Below the pieces are notes generated by a model, which saw nothing but the letters and a program-made list of their open reading frames with translations, ran no database searches and was not told the DNA's origin. A stretch of 64,000 bases of DNA from Candidatus Gastranaerophilales bacterium (lineage in GTDB: Bacteria > Cyanobacteriota > Vampirovibrionia > Gastranaerophilales > Gastranaerophilaceae), in NCBI GenBank assembly GCA_944325785.1, contig CALVBN010000001.1, positions 248,001-312,000 of the forward strand, given 5' to 3'. Both the position numbers and the translations under genes were made by a program. Below are positions 17,362-25,800 of the stretch, one piece after another (the first letter of the stretch is position 1; every line of letters begins with the position of its first letter).

Positions 17362-18228
17362 TTACCAAACAGACAGATATCTTCCGCCGTCATCCGGAAT
17401 TATTGCAACAATAAGTTTATCCGGATATTTTTCCGCAAGCATCTTTGCACCGCAGAGATTTGCTCCGCCGGAAATTCCGCAGAAAATTCCATGCGTTCGG
17501 GCAAGATTCTTTGCCTCTTCTATCGCGTCATCGCTCTTTACTGTTAAAATACCGTCAAGCTCGCACATGTGTGCAATTTCCGGAATAAAATTCGCGCCTA
17601 TTCCCTGTATTTTATGCGCTCCTGCTCTGCCTTCAGTAAATAACGGGCTTTCTGCAGGTTCCACTCCAAAAACCATAGAATTTTTAAGATATTTTTTCAA
17701 ACCAAAAGCAGTCCCGCCGGTTCCTATACCTGCGACAACAATATCAACAGTATTTCCGGTATCATCAAGAATTTCTTTTGCTGTCTGTTTATGCGCTTCT
17801 GCATTATCTAGATTGGAAAACTGCATCGGAATCCAGCTGTCGGGGTAAATGTTTTTAAGCTCTTCTGCTTTATCTACAGCACCCTGCATACCCTCTTCTG
17901 CCGGAGTTAAAACAAGTTCAGCACCATATGCCGAAATACTTTTTTTACGCTCATCTGACATGTTTTCCGGCATGCAGATAATGAGTTTCAGACCCATAAC
18001 AGCACATACCATAGCAAGCCCTATCCCTGTATTTCCGCTTGTCGGCTCTATAATAACAGTATCCTTAGTGATATCACCTCTATCCAATGCGCATTTTATC
18101 ATTGAATACGAAGCCCTGTCCTTTATTGAGCCGGAAGGGTTAAAATATTCTAATTTTAACCAGATATTGTCTTTGTAGATTACCATCGGAGTATTACCGA
18201 TAGTCTCCAAAACATTATTATATATCAT
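17362..18228 (-). CDS. cysK: Cysteine synthase (O-acetylserine sulfhydrylase)
   Basis: This is a 288-aa PLP enzyme of the beta-substituted alanine synthase family. The PLP lysine is Lys36 in S-G-S-I-K-D-R; T-S-G-N-T-G-I-G-L and G-T-G-G-T-A are the substrate and phosphate loops. It makes cysteine from O-acetylserine and sulfide. It is slightly short (usual 300-320) and lacks part of the C-terminus. Its start overlaps tyrS by 4 nt (ATGA) and cysE follows, so the operon runs tyrS-cysK-cysE. Cystathionine beta-synthase activity cannot be excluded from sequence, but the cysE neighbour argues for CysK. Confidence 0.93.
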   Translation of the reverse strand: MIYNNVLETIGNTPMVIYKDNIWLKLEYFNPSGSIKDRASYSMIKCALDRGDITKDTVIIEPTSGNTGIGLAMVCAVMGLKLIICMPENMSDERKKSISAYGAELVLTPAEEGMQGAVDKAEELKNIYPDSWIPMQFSNLDNAEAHKQTAKEILDDTGNTVDIVVAGIGTGGTAFGLKKYLKNSMVFGVEPAESPLFTEGRAGAHKIQGIGANFIPEIAHMCELDGILTVKSDDAIEEAKNLARTHGIFCGISGGANLCGAKMLAEKYPDKLIVAIIPDDGGRYLSVW

Positions 18229-19448
18229 ACTAACTTAGCAAACTTTCTTTTGCCTGCCTGTAATACCATATCCATATTCGGTTTAACCATAAACGACATA
18301 TCCGAAAGCTTTTCGCCGTCTAATTTTACACCGCCCCCTTGTATCAGACGTTTTGCCTCGCCTTTACTTTGAACAAAACCTAGTCTTACGAGCAAATCCA
18401 ATATATTTACCTCTTCGGATTCAATTTTAACACTCTCTATGTCATCCGGTATTCCCTTGTTGGATACAACATTTATAAAATCTTCCTGCGCCTTGTCAGC
18501 CCCTTCTTTTCCGTGATATTCGGCTGTTATCATATAAGCCAGCTCCATCTTGACGTCGCGCGGGTTTATAGAATTAGAAGCAATCATTTCATCCATGCGC
18601 ATCAAATCTTCCTGCTCAACATCTGTCAGTAATGAATAATATCTCGTAATCAATGTATCTGGAATGCTCATTAGCTTTCCAAACATATCTTTTGCACTGT
18701 CTGTCAGAGATATGCAGTGCTCCGGATATGTCTTTGACATTTTAACAACTCCGTCGGTTCCCTCAAGCAGAGGAAGCATCATAACAAGCTGGGGATATTT
18801 TTTGCCGTATGCAGATTGAATATCTCTGCCAAGAAGCGTATTAAATCTCTGGTCAGTACCGCCCAGCTCAATATCAGAATCGATTGCAACAGAATCATAA
18901 GCCTGCATTAACGGATAAAAGAATTCGTGAATAGCAATCGGCTTTCCTTCAGCATATCTTTTTGCAAAATCATCTCTTGTCATCATCTGGGCAACAGTGA
19001 CTTTTCCCGCAAGCTGCAAAAGCTCTGTAAAAGACATTTTATGAAGCCAATCCGCGTTGTTTACAACTTCTGCATCAGATATATCCAAAACTTTTGACAT
19101 CTGATCAAAATAAGTCTTTGCGTTTGCTTCTACCTGCTCCTTTGTCAAAGCCGGCCTTGTTTCTGATTTTCCGGAAGGATCGCCTATCATAGCGGTTGCA
19201 CCGCCTACTAGCAGAACAATTTTATGACCGAGTTTTTGAAATTCTTTAAGCTTTCTCATGACAACCGTATGCCCAAGATGCAAATCCGGTCTTGTCGGAT
19301 CCATACCCAATTTAATTCTTAACGGTGTATTTGTATCATGTGCATGCTGAAGCTTTGCAGCTAATTCTTCAAATCCGTTCGGCAGTACTTCTGCATTTCT
19401 TGTCAAATGTTTTGCCTGTTCAATAAACTCTTGTCTTATTTCTGTCAT
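18225..19448 (-). CDS. tyrS: Tyrosyl-tRNA synthetase
   Basis: This is a 407-aa class I synthetase that charges tRNA-Tyr. The HIGH motif is H-L-G-H (57-60) and the KMSKS loop reads K-M-S-K-T. The G-x-A-T-A-M-I-G-D-P-S-G-K motif and E-L-G-G-T-D-Q-R-F-N mark the tyrosine-binding pocket. The C-terminal S4 RNA-binding domain (about 340-405) is present. The sequence resembles the TyrS type 2 (TyrZ-like) branch. It is first in an operon with cysK and cysE. The N-terminal ATG is preceded by AGGGG-like bases. Confidence 0.96.
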   Translation of the reverse strand: MTEIRQEFIEQAKHLTRNAEVLPNGFEELAAKLQHAHDTNTPLRIKLGMDPTRPDLHLGHTVVMRKLKEFQKLGHKIVLLVGGATAMIGDPSGKSETRPALTKEQVEANAKTYFDQMSKVLDISDAEVVNNADWLHKMSFTELLQLAGKVTVAQMMTRDDFAKRYAEGKPIAIHEFFYPLMQAYDSVAIDSDIELGGTDQRFNTLLGRDIQSAYGKKYPQLVMMLPLLEGTDGVVKMSKTYPEHCISLTDSAKDMFGKLMSIPDTLITRYYSLLTDVEQEDLMRMDEMIASNSINPRDVKMELAYMITAEYHGKEGADKAQEDFINVVSNKGIPDDIESVKIESEEVNILDLLVRLGFVQSKGEAKRLIQGGGVKLDGEKLSDMSFMVKPNMDMVLQAGKRKFAKLV

Positions 19449-19542
19449 ATCTTAAATCCCCTTATCACTTTTAGAGTATCAAAAATAAAGCCAAACGTAA
19501 ACATTTTGTTACGAAAAAACAATTTTTAATTTTGCATAAATA

Positions 19543-19570
19543 ATTCAGTACAGTATGGACTGCACTGAAT
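19543..19570 (-). terminator. Hairpin after the 19606 gene
   Basis: A 12-bp stem with one mismatch (ATTCAGTACAGT against ACTGCACTGAAT) encloses ATGG, 36 nt past the stop codon. The T-run on the minus strand is weak, so it is a possible rather than certain terminator. Confidence 0.4.
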
Positions 19571-19605
19571 TAAAAGAATCTTGAATACAAACAACTCCTC
19601 AGATA

Positions 19606-19935
19606 TTACATATACAAAGTCATGGATGATTTAGATTCTATGCATTCTTTAGTTTTAGGATCATAAAGACGTTTTTGTACTACTTTAGAAGTATCGTGAT
19701 ATGCACCGTCAGAGCCTAACTTCATGTAAACTGACTGTTTGTTAATAGATGGAAACAATTGTTCGGATTTAAAAGCAAAACCTTTAGTAATAGTTTTTTC
19801 TCTTGCTTTTAGGAGGTTTCCATTTTTATCAAAAATCTCTGTCAGCGTGGAATTGTGATGTGGGATATGTGTAACCTGCGCATAGTTCCCGTTTTTAAAA
19901 CCTCTAATCATCCCCGTAAAAAGCCTGTTAATCAT
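19606..19935 (-). CDS. Small basic protein, unknown
   Basis: This is a 109-aa protein with an excess of Lys/Arg and no Cys or membrane segment. I chose ATG 19935 because AAGGAG lies 7 nt upstream; an upstream in-frame start at 19956 would place the Shine-Dalgarno sequence inside the gene. A central I-F-D-K-N-G-N-L-L-K-A-R segment resembles the YD/MORN-like 'D.NGN.L' repeats that accept antiparallel strands, but only one copy is visible. I assign no function. It is isolated between tyrS and a long repeat region, so it may belong with the accessory DNA there. Confidence 0.55.
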   Translation of the reverse strand: MINRLFTGMIRGFKNGNYAQVTHIPHHNSTLTEIFDKNGNLLKAREKTITKGFAFKSEQLFPSINKQSVYMKLGSDGAYHDTSKVVQKRLYDPKTKECIESKSSMTLYM

Positions 19936-19966
19936 AATCTTACTCCTTTTCTGCAACTCTGTTGCG

Positions 19967-20410
19967 TTTTTATTATTTATTACCCTAATGTAACAGAATG
20001 TGTATTGTGTTACTTATGATGTAACTAAAAGTTTTTCTCTTTGGTGAAATTAGAGAACTGTATTTTGTGTGTAACACGCCAATTTCCACGCGTTCCCTCG
20101 CCCCTTGCGGGAGAGGGTTAGGGTGAGGGGTTGGATACTACAAAAATTTGGAATTAAATCATGATTAAAAATTCGTATTTTATCTTATGACCCCTCACCC
20201 GAATTTCTAAGTTTCGCTTATGCTCAACTTGAAATTCTCCCCTCTCCCGCAAGGGGCGAGGGGATGCGCGATTTACCATGTTACATGAGAGGAGTATTCT
20301 GTAACAATTTCGTTACAAAAATATATAGAAATAGCAATTTTATATGGCAAAAATACTTTATATCAATGTAACACAATACACATTGTGTTACATTAAGCTG
20401 GAAATTTTAC
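19967..20410. repeat. Gene-free segment bounded by inverted repeats, MITE-like
   Basis: No gene is seen here. The right end (20365-20394) is a perfect 13-bp inverted repeat, AATGTAACACAAT and its complement, with a 4-base spacer. The left end (19985-20014) is a mismatched copy in which the spacer bases are complementary (GTGT against ACAC), so the two ends are inverted relative to each other about 400 bp apart. Between them are two opposed copies of a GC-rich block (CCCTCGCCCCTTGCGGGAGAGGG). The layout resembles a non-autonomous inverted-repeat element, but no transposase or target duplication was identified. Confidence 0.5.
20092..20275. repeat. Inverted GC-rich intergenic repeat pair
   Basis: The block CCCTCGCCCCTTGCGGGAGAGGGTTAGGGTGAGGGG type (20096-20131) is repeated in inverse orientation at 20190-20268. 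In the right copy the link between CCCCTCACCC and CCCCTCTCCC is replaced by a nested hairpin bounded by GAATTTC and GAAATTC. Related blocks lie at 23940-24010 and 62090-62127. The islands stand out from the AT-rich background. Their function is unknown. Confidence 0.7.
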
Positions 20411-20945
20411 TTCGTAGCGGTTGTGGAGTATTTAAATCAGACTTGTAGTTTTTATCGGAGCGATCCGTTTGTCTACGTGCGTAGCACTTGTGTTACATTA
20501 AGCTGGATATTTTACCTCGTAGCGGTTGTGGAGTATTTAAATCAGACTTGTAGTTTTTATCGGAGCGATCCGTTTGTCTACGTGCGTAGCACTTGTGTTA
20601 CATTAAGCTGGATATTTTACCTCGTAGCGGTTGTGGAGTATTTAAATCAGACTTGTAGTTTTTATCGGAGCGATCCGTTTGTCTACGTGCGTAGCACTTG
20701 TGTTACATTAAGCTGGATATTTTACCTCGTAGCGGTTGTGGAGTATTTAAATCAGACTTGTAGTTTTTATCGGAGCGATCCGTTTGTCTACGTGCGTAGC
20801 ACTTGTGTTACATTAAGCTGGATATTTTACCTCGTAGCGGTTACGGAGTGTTTAAATCAGACTTGTAGTTTTTATTAAAGCGGTCCGCTTGTCTACGTGC
20901 GTAGCACTTGCGGTTGCGGGGTGTTTAAATTAGGCTTGTAGCCGG
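20384..20945. repeat. 105-bp tandem repeat, about five copies
   Basis: Units start at 20384, 20489, 20594, 20699 and 20804 with an exact 105-bp period; copies 2-4 look identical, and the first and last carry substitutions. A fragment continues to about 20945. Each unit contains TGTGTTACATTAAGCTGG, a T-rich stretch and the small hairpin CTACG-TG-CGTAG. Because 105 is divisible by three, one frame is open across all copies (20423-20878), but it has no Shine-Dalgarno sequence, ends at the array edge and looks like noncoding DNA. It begins in the terminal inverted repeat of the preceding element. Confidence 0.9.
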
Positions 20946-20967
20946 TTTCGGTATTATACAAAAAGAT

Positions 20968-20990
20968 AAGGCAGGCTTTAAGCCTGCCTT
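20968..20990 (-). terminator. Rho-independent terminator of adhE
   Basis: AAGGCAGGC and GCCTGCCTT form a perfect 9-bp stem with a five-base loop; on the minus strand ATCTTTTTG follows. It lies 25 nt after the adhE stop. Confidence 0.85.
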
Positions 20991-21014
20991 ACATTTTTTA
21001 TTTCTATCAACGCT

Positions 21015-23672
21015 CTATACATTACCGTAGTAAGCATCAATGTAGATTTTCTTGATGTCTGACATCAACGGATATGCAGGGTTAGCACCTGTACATTGGT
21101 CGTCAAATGCCAATTCAACAAGTTCATCCAAGTTATCCATAAATGTTTGTTCATCAACACCAAAGTCCTTAATAGATTTCGGTAATTCAATCTTATCCAT
21201 CAATTCATCAACGGCTTTAAGAAGCAATGCAACTTTTTCGTCGTCGTTGTTTCCGCCTAAGCCTAATTCATCAGCAATCTGACCGTATTTAGCCTTAGCA
21301 TTCGGGAACTTGTACTGCGGGAAGATTGCTTGTTTGTGCGGAGCATCAGATGAATTGTATTTGATAATTTGTCTGAATAACAGCGCATTAGCAACACCGT
21401 GCGGTACGTGATACATTGCACCGAGTTTGTGAGCCATTGAGTGGCACAATCCTAAGAAAGAGTTAGCAAATGCCATACCTGCAATTGTTGCCGCATAGTG
21501 CATTTTTTCTCTTGCAAGAGGATCATTAGCACCTTCTCTGTATGATCTTTCTAAGTATCTGAAGATTAACTTAGTTGCTTCTAAAGCGTTTGAGTTAGTG
21601 AAGTTTGTAGCCATGTTAGAAACATATGCTTCAAATGCGTGAACTAAAGCATCGATACCTGATGCTGAAGTCAAGCCTTTTGGCATACCGTCTACAAAGT
21701 TCGGGTCAACGATTGCCATATTCGGAGTCAGAGCGTAATCAGCGATTGCATATTTTACGTGAGTTTCATCATCTGTAATAATAGCAAACGGAGTTACTTC
21801 TGAACCTGTACCAGATGTAGTCGGAATAGCAACCATTGTAGCTTTCTTTCCTAATTCTGGAATAGAGCAGATTCTCTTTCTGATATCCATAAATCTCATA
21901 GCGATATCTTCGAAGTTTGTATCCGGCTGTTCATACAATAACCACATAATCTTAGCAGCGTCCATCGGAGAACCTCCGCCGACAGAGATGATTACATCCG
22001 GTTCAAACGGTCTTAAGATAGCCATTGCCTGGTCAATTGTAGATAATGTCGGATCCGGTTTAACATCAAAGAATACTTCGTGTTCGATACCGATTTCATC
22101 AAGAACATTAGTAATTGTATTTACTGCGCCAGAATTGAATAAGAATCTATCTGTTACGATAAATGCACGTTTTTTACCAGCAAGTTCTCTTAATGCTAAA
22201 TCAGTAGCACCTCTCTTGAAGTAAACTTTTGAAGGAACCTTAAACCATAACATATTTTCTCTCCTTTCAGCAACAGTCTTGTAGTTCAATAAGTTTTCAA
22301 CGCCGATGTTACCAGAAACAGCGTTTTTACCCCAAGAACCGCAGCCGAGTGAAAGTGACGGTTCAAGTCTAAAGTTATATAAGTCACCGATACCGCCTTG
22401 TGATGATGGTGAGTTAATCAAAACTCTGCAAGTAGGCATCATTTCTGAATATCTGTCAATTCTGTCCTTTTTGCGTTCATCAGTATAAAGTACAGAAGTG
22501 TGACCTGCACCGCCTCTGATTACAAGGTGATGAGCCTTTTCAGCAGCATCTTCAAAATCAGAAGCTCTATACATTGTAAGAACAGGTGATAATTTTTCTC
22601 TTGAGAATGGATCTTCCCAATCAACTTCTGGTCTTTCTACAAGAAGAATTTTTGCATCTTCCGGAACTTCATTGCCAAAACCAGCAAGTTCAGCAATTCT
22701 GTGAGGTTTTTGACCTACAACATCCGGATGAGCGGTTCCTCTTTTCGGATCGATAAGCGGAAGGTCGATTAATTTTTGTTTTTGACCATCGTTTACTAGG
22801 TAAGCACCTCTGTATAAAAATTCATTTTTAACTTCTTCATAAACGCTGTCAACAACGATAACTGACTGCTCTGAAGCACAAATCATACCGTTATCGAAAG
22901 ATTTTGACATAAGAATTGAAGATACAGCCATTTTAATATCAGCAGTTTCATCAATAACAGCAGGAACGTTACCAGGACCTACACCTAAAGCAGGGTTGCC
23001 AGAAGAGTAAGCTGCCTTAACCATGCCGGGACCACCTGTTGCAACGATGCAAGCAATTGACGGGTGCTGCATTAAAGCGTTTGAAAGTTCAATAGATGGA
23101 ACATCAATCCAGCCGATGATGTCTTCCGGAGCGCCGGCTTTAACTGCTGCTTCTAAAACGATTTTAGCAGCTTCTATTGTACATTTTTTTGCTCTCGGGT
23201 GCGGTGAGAAAATAATACCGTTTCTTGTCTTAAGAGCAATTAATGATTTGAATATTGCAGTAGAAGTCGGATTTGTTGTAGGAACAATACCTGCTAAAAC
23301 GCCTAAAGGTTCTGCAACAATTTTAATTCCGTTAACTTTATCTTCTTTAATAATTCCGCAAGTTTTTGCGTTTTTATGTTTGTTATAAATGTATTCAGAA
23401 GCAAAGTGGTTTTTGATAATCTTATCTTCTAAGATACCCATTCCTGTTTCTTCTACAGCCATTCTTGCAAGCGGAATACGCGCTTTGTCTGCAGCTGCTG
23501 CAGCGGCTTTAAAGATTGCATCAACTTTTTCTTGTGAAAAAGTAGCAAAAATCTTTTGAGCTTTGTTAACTCTTGAGATTAAACCTTCTAACTGATCAAG
23601 TGTTTCAACTACATTTGATGCATTTAGAGATTTTTCTAAAGCGTCAACGTCCTTTTTTGTTTTCGTTGTCAT
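21015..23672 (-). CDS. adhE: Bifunctional acetaldehyde-CoA/alcohol dehydrogenase
   Basis: This 885-aa AdhE reduces acetyl-CoA to acetaldehyde and then to ethanol, regenerating two NAD+. Residues about 1-440 form the aldehyde dehydrogenase half, with the catalytic Cys in [10 protein letters not shown]. About 460-880 form the iron-dependent alcohol dehydrogenase half, with [19 protein letters not shown] and iron-ligand region [10 protein letters not shown] chose ATG 23672 (AAGGAG 8-9 nt upstream) over an in-frame start at 23720. In other bacteria AdhE forms spirosome filaments. The stand-alone gene with its own terminator points to an abundant fermentation enzyme, and so to a strictly fermentative host. 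Confidence 0.97.
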   Translation of the reverse strand: MTTKTKKDVDALEKSLNASNVVETLDQLEGLISRVNKAQKIFATFSQEKVDAIFKAAAAAADKARIPLARMAVEETGMGILEDKIIKNHFASEYIYNKHKNAKTCGIIKEDKVNGIKIVAEPLGVLAGIVPTTNPTSTAIFKSLIALKTRNGIIFSPHPRAKKCTIEAAKIVLEAAVKAGAPEDIIGWIDVPSIELSNALMQHPSIACIVATGGPGMVKAAYSSGNPALGVGPGNVPAVIDETADIKMAVSSILMSKSFDNGMICASEQSVIVVDSVYEEVKNEFLYRGAYLVNDGQKQKLIDLPLIDPKRGTAHPDVVGQKPHRIAELAGFGNEVPEDAKILLVERPEVDWEDPFSREKLSPVLTMYRASDFEDAAEKAHHLVIRGGAGHTSVLYTDERKKDRIDRYSEMMPTCRVLINSPSSQGGIGDLYNFRLEPSLSLGCGSWGKNAVSGNIGVENLLNYKTVAERRENMLWFKVPSKVYFKRGATDLALRELAGKKRAFIVTDRFLFNSGAVNTITNVLDEIGIEHEVFFDVKPDPTLSTIDQAMAILRPFEPDVIISVGGGSPMDAAKIMWLLYEQPDTNFEDIAMRFMDIRKRICSIPELGKKATMVAIPTTSGTGSEVTPFAIITDDETHVKYAIADYALTPNMAIVDPNFVDGMPKGLTSASGIDALVHAFEAYVSNMATNFTNSNALEATKLIFRYLERSYREGANDPLAREKMHYAATIAGMAFANSFLGLCHSMAHKLGAMYHVPHGVANALLFRQIIKYNSSDAPHKQAIFPQYKFPNAKAKYGQIADELGLGGNNDDEKVALLLKAVDELMDKIELPKSIKDFGVDEQTFMDNLDELVELAFDDQCTGANPAYPLMSDIKKIYIDAYYGNV

Positions 23673-24042
23673 ATTAAAATCTCCTTTTTTAAGTACGGCT
23701 ATACCAATATTGCAACACAAATGAAAATTATTGTCAATAAAAGCATAGCGGGGATTTGAGGGATAAAAAATATATACAAAAAGCTAAAATGCACTTGCTG
23801 AAAACAATTTAGCGAGTGTAAAATTTACACTCGCTAGAAAAGTTTTATAAATTCTTTACATTTTTCGTGAATCGTGAATCAAGAATTGTGTCTATAGAGG
23901 GAATATGGCGGATAAAAACTGTAATAATTTATAAACCAGCCCCCACCCGTATCTGTAGCTCACGTACGTTTCGCACAGCTACGCCCTCCCCCGCGGAGAG
24001 GGAATAGGAGGCAAATTTATTTTAAACTTTTTTGCTTATTAC
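23673..24042. other. Gene-free gap with hairpin and GC-rich repeat
   Basis: No gene is seen here. The gap holds the adhE upstream region, a perfect 13-bp hairpin at 23810-23836, and at 23940-24010 a third member of the GC-rich repeat family (CCCCCACCC ... CCCTCCCCCGCGGAGAGGG) that again has a nested hairpin (GTAGCT/AGCTAC) between its two halves. Confidence 0.6.
23810..23836 (-). terminator. Hairpin, probable terminator of the 24043 gene
   Basis: TAGCGAGTGTAAA and TTTACACTCGCTA form a perfect 13-bp stem with a single-base loop. On the minus strand AATTGTTTTC follows. It lies about 200 nt after the 24043 stop and could also act on the plus strand. Confidence 0.5.
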
Positions 24043-25347
24043 TTATGCGCTTTGCTTTTCAAAAGCTTCTCTGAATAAATTTGTATCAAAGTTAAATGCT
24101 TGATTATTTCCGGATTCATTTGAATCTGCACTGTTTTCTTTGCTTTCAGAGGAAGTATTGCTCATTTGTTCCCACTGATTTACTTCTATCATACCATTTT
24201 GTGATTGATACTCTGCAATTGCTTCTTCAAACTGTGCATTTGCATCTGCTACAGAAACCCAAGAACCGGTTGCTGTAATAACAGGTTCTAATGCTGAACC
24301 ATATTGACCAACAAGAGCTGTAAAGCTATTGCCGGCTTCTCCTATTGCATTTGTAAAATTAGAAAGATTTGACAGGTTGCTTCCCATTTCGCCGATAGCT
24401 TTAGTTAAAGCTGAAAGCGTTGATGCAGAACCCTTTATTCTTGTTCCGCCAGCCATTGTTTGATCATTTCCGATTTGTAATAATCTTGCACCCGCTGATG
24501 AACCTAATATAGGAACTGCACTGCTAGCTGAACCCGTTGCAGTAGCTTTTGCTCCAACAATTTCATTTGCACTTCCTGTAACTGAAGTTGTTGTGTTTGT
24601 AACAGTTTGAACTGTACCCTCTTGAATATAGGATTGAAGTTCTACTGCACCATTAGAAATAACGCTTACGGATTCTTCTATAAAATCTGTTACGTTGTTT
24701 GTTGAGTTTTCAACAACGCTATTTTGAGCTTCTATTTCTTTTTGTACTTCGCCGATTGACTCAACTAAGCCGTTAATAACTTCTGAAGCATTGATTAAAT
24801 TCTGCAAAGCTTCTTGTTTTGCTTCCGGTGAAGATACGCCGTCATTTAAAATCTGTTTGTTTTCTTCGATAATTTCAAGCTGTTCTTCCAATTGCTCCTG
24901 AGCTTCTGCTACCTGACCTTTGTCACCGCCCATTTCTTCTATTTTTTCTAAAGCTTGAGTTATGCTTGTTGTATTTTCTGCAACCTTATTTATAATTTCA
25001 TTAACTTTTTCTTCTGTCTGTCTGGCAGATTCATCTGCTTTTTTGTCTAAATTATCAGCATTTTTCTCGTTGCGTTTAACTTCTTTAGTTGCCTTGCTGT
25101 TTTCATTTGTACCTAAACTTGTTAACATACTCATCAAGTTTGTTACAATATTTGTAATAGCTTGAGCTTTTTGCTGATCGTTGCCCTGTACAGCGTTTTG
25201 TCCTTCTTGAGCTAAACCCCATATGCTGTTTACAAAACTGCTATTGCCGGAAGCACTGCCAGTAGAAGCGGTTGAAATAGAACCAAGCTGTCCTATTGCT
25301 TGATTCAGTGTTGATTGTATTTGTGATAAATCGAAACTTGGTGCCAT
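24043..25347 (-). CDS. Ser/Ala/Asn-rich coiled-coil protein, unknown
   Basis: This is a 434-aa protein without Cys, signal peptide or clear membrane segment. An N-terminal Ser/Gly/Asn-rich part is followed by a long charged coiled-coil region (about 85-210: K-E-V-K-R-N-E-K-N-A-D-N-L, E-Q-L-E-E-Q-L-E-I-I-E-E), then Ser/Thr/Gly/Ala-rich hydrophobic-patch segments (about 230-370) and an acidic Ser/Asn tail. This composition is reminiscent of secreted translocator or adhesin-like proteins, but I recognise no family. Its upstream region contains ATACTTTATATATATAA, shared with the 34038, 36039 and 39328 genes. An A-G-C-T-T-T-C-C type leader precedes the ATG without a strong Shine-Dalgarno sequence. 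Confidence 0.65.
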   Translation of the reverse strand: MAPSFDLSQIQSTLNQAIGQLGSISTASTGSASGNSSFVNSIWGLAQEGQNAVQGNDQQKAQAITNIVTNLMSMLTSLGTNENSKATKEVKRNEKNADNLDKKADESARQTEEKVNEIINKVAENTTSITQALEKIEEMGGDKGQVAEAQEQLEEQLEIIEENKQILNDGVSSPEAKQEALQNLINASEVINGLVESIGEVQKEIEAQNSVVENSTNNVTDFIEESVSVISNGAVELQSYIQEGTVQTVTNTTTSVTGSANEIVGAKATATGSASSAVPILGSSAGARLLQIGNDQTMAGGTRIKGSASTLSALTKAIGEMGSNLSNLSNFTNAIGEAGNSFTALVGQYGSALEPVITATGSWVSVADANAQFEEAIAEYQSQNGMIEVNQWEQMSNTSSESKENSADSNESGNNQAFNFDTNLFREAFEKQSA

Positions 25348-25377
25348 CTTACGTTCAGCTTTCCTTATAATACCATC

Positions 25378-25394
25378 TTATATATATAAAGTAT
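25378..25394 (-). promoter_or_regulatory. ATACTTTATATATATAA promoter-like block
   Basis: The minus strand carries ATACTTTATATATATAA about 31 nt before the ATG of the 24043 gene. Blocks identical over 15 or more bases lie at 34011, 36010 and 39302. ATACT could be a -10 box followed by an AT-alternating initially transcribed region. Confidence 0.5.
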
Positions 25395-25539
25395 TTAAAA
25401 AGTAGCTATTTTCAGACGTTTTAAAAATTTTTACAAATCTTAACAAATAACCTAGCCACAGAGCTTATAGACACGACGTGTGAATTATTGTACAAAAAAG
25501 TTAATTAGTTTTGGGATATTAAAGAATATAGGGGCAAGT

Positions 25540-25758
25540 ATGGAAATTTTTACAGAGAGGGAATTAGAGGTGTTATACTGGTTGATTATGGGATTAACAA
25601 ACAAGGAAATTGCGAAAAAATTGGTTATTTCAAATCATACAATAAAAGCTCACGTTGCATCCATCTATAAGAAAATAGGTGTTTCAAACAGGGTGCAGGC
25701 TGCTATAATGAGTTTCAAGCTGGGTGCCGCAGAATATTATGGTATAGAAACCTACTAA
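25540..25758 (+). CDS. Stand-alone LuxR/GerE-type HTH regulator
   Basis: This 72-aa protein is only a LuxR-type DNA-binding domain: F-T-E-R-E-L-E-V-L-Y-W-L, then L-T-N-K-E-I-A-K-K-L-V-I-S-N-H-T-I-K-A-H-V and I-Y-K-K-I-G-V-S-N-R. No receiver or ligand domain is attached, as in GerE of Bacillus. I chose ATG 25540 with AGGGG upstream; a GTG at 25480 would extend it by 20 residues but lacks a Shine-Dalgarno sequence. It is divergent from the 24043 gene and could regulate it. That is a guess from position. A bidirectional terminator follows. Confidence 0.85.
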   Translation: MEIFTERELEVLYWLIMGLTNKEIAKKLVISNHTIKAHVASIYKKIGVSNRVQAAIMSFKLGAAEYYGIETY

Positions 25759-25766
25759 ATAATAAA

Positions 25767-25791
25767 AAAGGAGCTTTTTGAAAGCTCCTTT
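25767..25791. terminator. Bidirectional Rho-independent terminator
   Basis: AAAGGAGCTTT and AAAGCTCCTTT form a perfect 11-bp stem with a three-base loop and A/T-rich flanks, between the LuxR-type gene (plus) and pnp (minus). Confidence 0.85.
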
Positions 25792-25800
25792 CTATATTAT

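Noticed and set aside
20423..20878. 151-aa open frame across the tandem repeats
   Set aside because: It is open only because the 105-bp period is divisible by three; no Shine-Dalgarno sequence, repeats identical at DNA level, ends with the array.
20384..20945. CRISPR array
   Set aside because: Units repeat as a whole without variable spacers, are 105 bp long and no cas gene is nearby.
25480..25539. GTG start extending the LuxR-type protein
   Set aside because: No Shine-Dalgarno sequence; the added residues are not part of the HTH domain.
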